DNA from: JAABQG01 sp963726365
GTDB lineage: Bacteria; Pseudomonadota; Gammaproteobacteria; Burkholderiales; Burkholderiaceae_C
Direction: 5' to 3'
Assembly (NCBI GenBank): GCA_963726365.1
Contig: CAVSCI010000025.1
Coordinates: 1 to 64,000 of the forward strand
DNA length: 64,000 bases
Below the pieces are notes generated by a model. That model saw only the letters and a list, made by a program, of their open reading frames with translations, was not told the origin of the DNA and searched no databases. This document shows, one piece after another, positions 63,779 to 64,000 of the stretch. The number at the start of each line of letters is the position of its first letter. Position 1 is the stretch's first letter. The translations under genes were made by a program, and so were the position numbers.

Positions 63779-64000
63779 GGCCAGCGGCCACGCCCGCGCC
63801 GACAAGGACGCCGGTCGCGCCGCTGCTGGTGTTCGGTTGGGGCAACCTGAGCCGGGGCGATGACGCGCTGGGTCCATTGTTCGTCGAGCGGTTGCGGGCT
63901 TTGCTGGCGCCGGAAGCGAGCGTGGAATTGCTGGACGACTACCAGTTGCAGATCGAACATGCGCTGGACCTGGCGGGCCGCCAGCAGGTGCTGTTCGTCG
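63775..64000 (+). CDS. hoxW: Hydrogenase maturation protease HoxW, cut by window end
   Basis: 75 residues are visible. VFGWGNLSRGDDALGPLFVE holds the conserved Asp for Ni recognition, and LLDDYQLQIEHALDLAGRQQ follows the HyaD/HoxW family pattern. It would cleave the HoxH C-terminus after metal-centre assembly. The ATG overlaps the hoxH stop (ATGA). The rest lies beyond 64000. Confidence 0.93.
   Translation, partial: MRPAATPAPTRTPVAPLLVFGWGNLSRGDDALGPLFVERLRALLAPEASVELLDDYQLQIEHALDLAGRQQVLFV

Noticed and set aside
62330..63877. 515-residue minus-strand frame
   Set aside because: Shadow of hoxH, which has both NiFe ligand motifs.

Overview
The window looks like a chromosome piece of a GC-rich betaproteobacterium of the Comamonadaceae type (Polaromonas / Rhodoferax / Variovorax / Hydrogenophaga relatives). 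I infer this from protein style, from the gene mix (R. eutropha-type NAD-reducing hydrogenase, gentisate pathway, TRAP transport, DUF6502/DUF5666 pair) and from short intergenic repeats. No rRNA, complete tRNA, transposase, integrase or CRISPR array is visible.

Positions 1-6130 are an accessory block of small, unrelated, mostly single-gene units: a SnoaL-like fragment, a secreted small protein, an ABM-like monooxygenase, an exported W-repeat (propeller-like) protein, a DUF995-like protein, a DUF5710 protein and ecotin. Three of these genes sit between four same-orientation copies of a sequence that begins with the 3' end of a tRNA-Phe gene (CCA included) and, in copies 1-3, runs on about 120 bp through the tRNA terminator. 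A second, diverged 80-bp hairpin repeat brackets the block (343-422, 6038-6116).

Positions 6259-31786 carry core-like metabolism: DUF6502 plus DUF5666 lipoprotein facing a lipoprotein with a 34-fold Pro-Thr linker and a heme-c motif; srkA; ohrR-ohr with a palindromic operator; enoyl-CoA hydratase and 3-hydroxybutyryl-CoA dehydrogenase; a hemerythrin; a Tat-exported GMC oxidoreductase pair; a NodI/NodJ-like exporter; 3-hydroxybenzoate 6-hydroxylase, gentisate dioxygenase and fumarylpyruvate hydrolase; psd; purT; a MacAB-type tripartite exporter; amn; an internally shortened SDR.

Positions 31878-50082 hold dbpA, small stress or membrane proteins (lmo0937-like, glycine zipper, CsbD), an eight-heme cytochrome with HEAT/TPR tail, a Cys-less glutaredoxin-like protein, nitronate monooxygenase, an AI-2E family permease, an EF-G-like GTPase, hemG, an amidase, an HNH nuclease, an ethylbenzene-dehydrogenase-related heme protein under a perfect FNR-type box with a decayed second copy, a secreted hydrolase and a thioesterase.

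Positions 50241-58941 form a gluconate module: LacI-family regulator, two identical 14-bp operators, gluconokinase, DctQMP TRAP transporter and 6-phosphogluconate dehydrogenase, followed by an esterase and NAD-isocitrate dehydrogenase. From 58994 the hoxFUYH operon encodes an NAD-reducing [NiFe] hydrogenase, with its maturation protease hoxW cut off by the window end.

Several conserved genes (GMC oxidoreductase, gentisate dioxygenase, multiheme/TPR protein, EB_dh-like protein, LacI regulator, hoxU) are broken by single-base shifts with both halves conserved. Most are repaired by removing one base, so sequence error is the simplest explanation and these genes are treated as probably functional. 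Two degraded ~45-80 bp repeat families spread across the window: one (CCAGCGTCGAATGGTC-type) even lies inside srkA, the other supplies the ribosome binding site and first codons of both hemG and hoxU.
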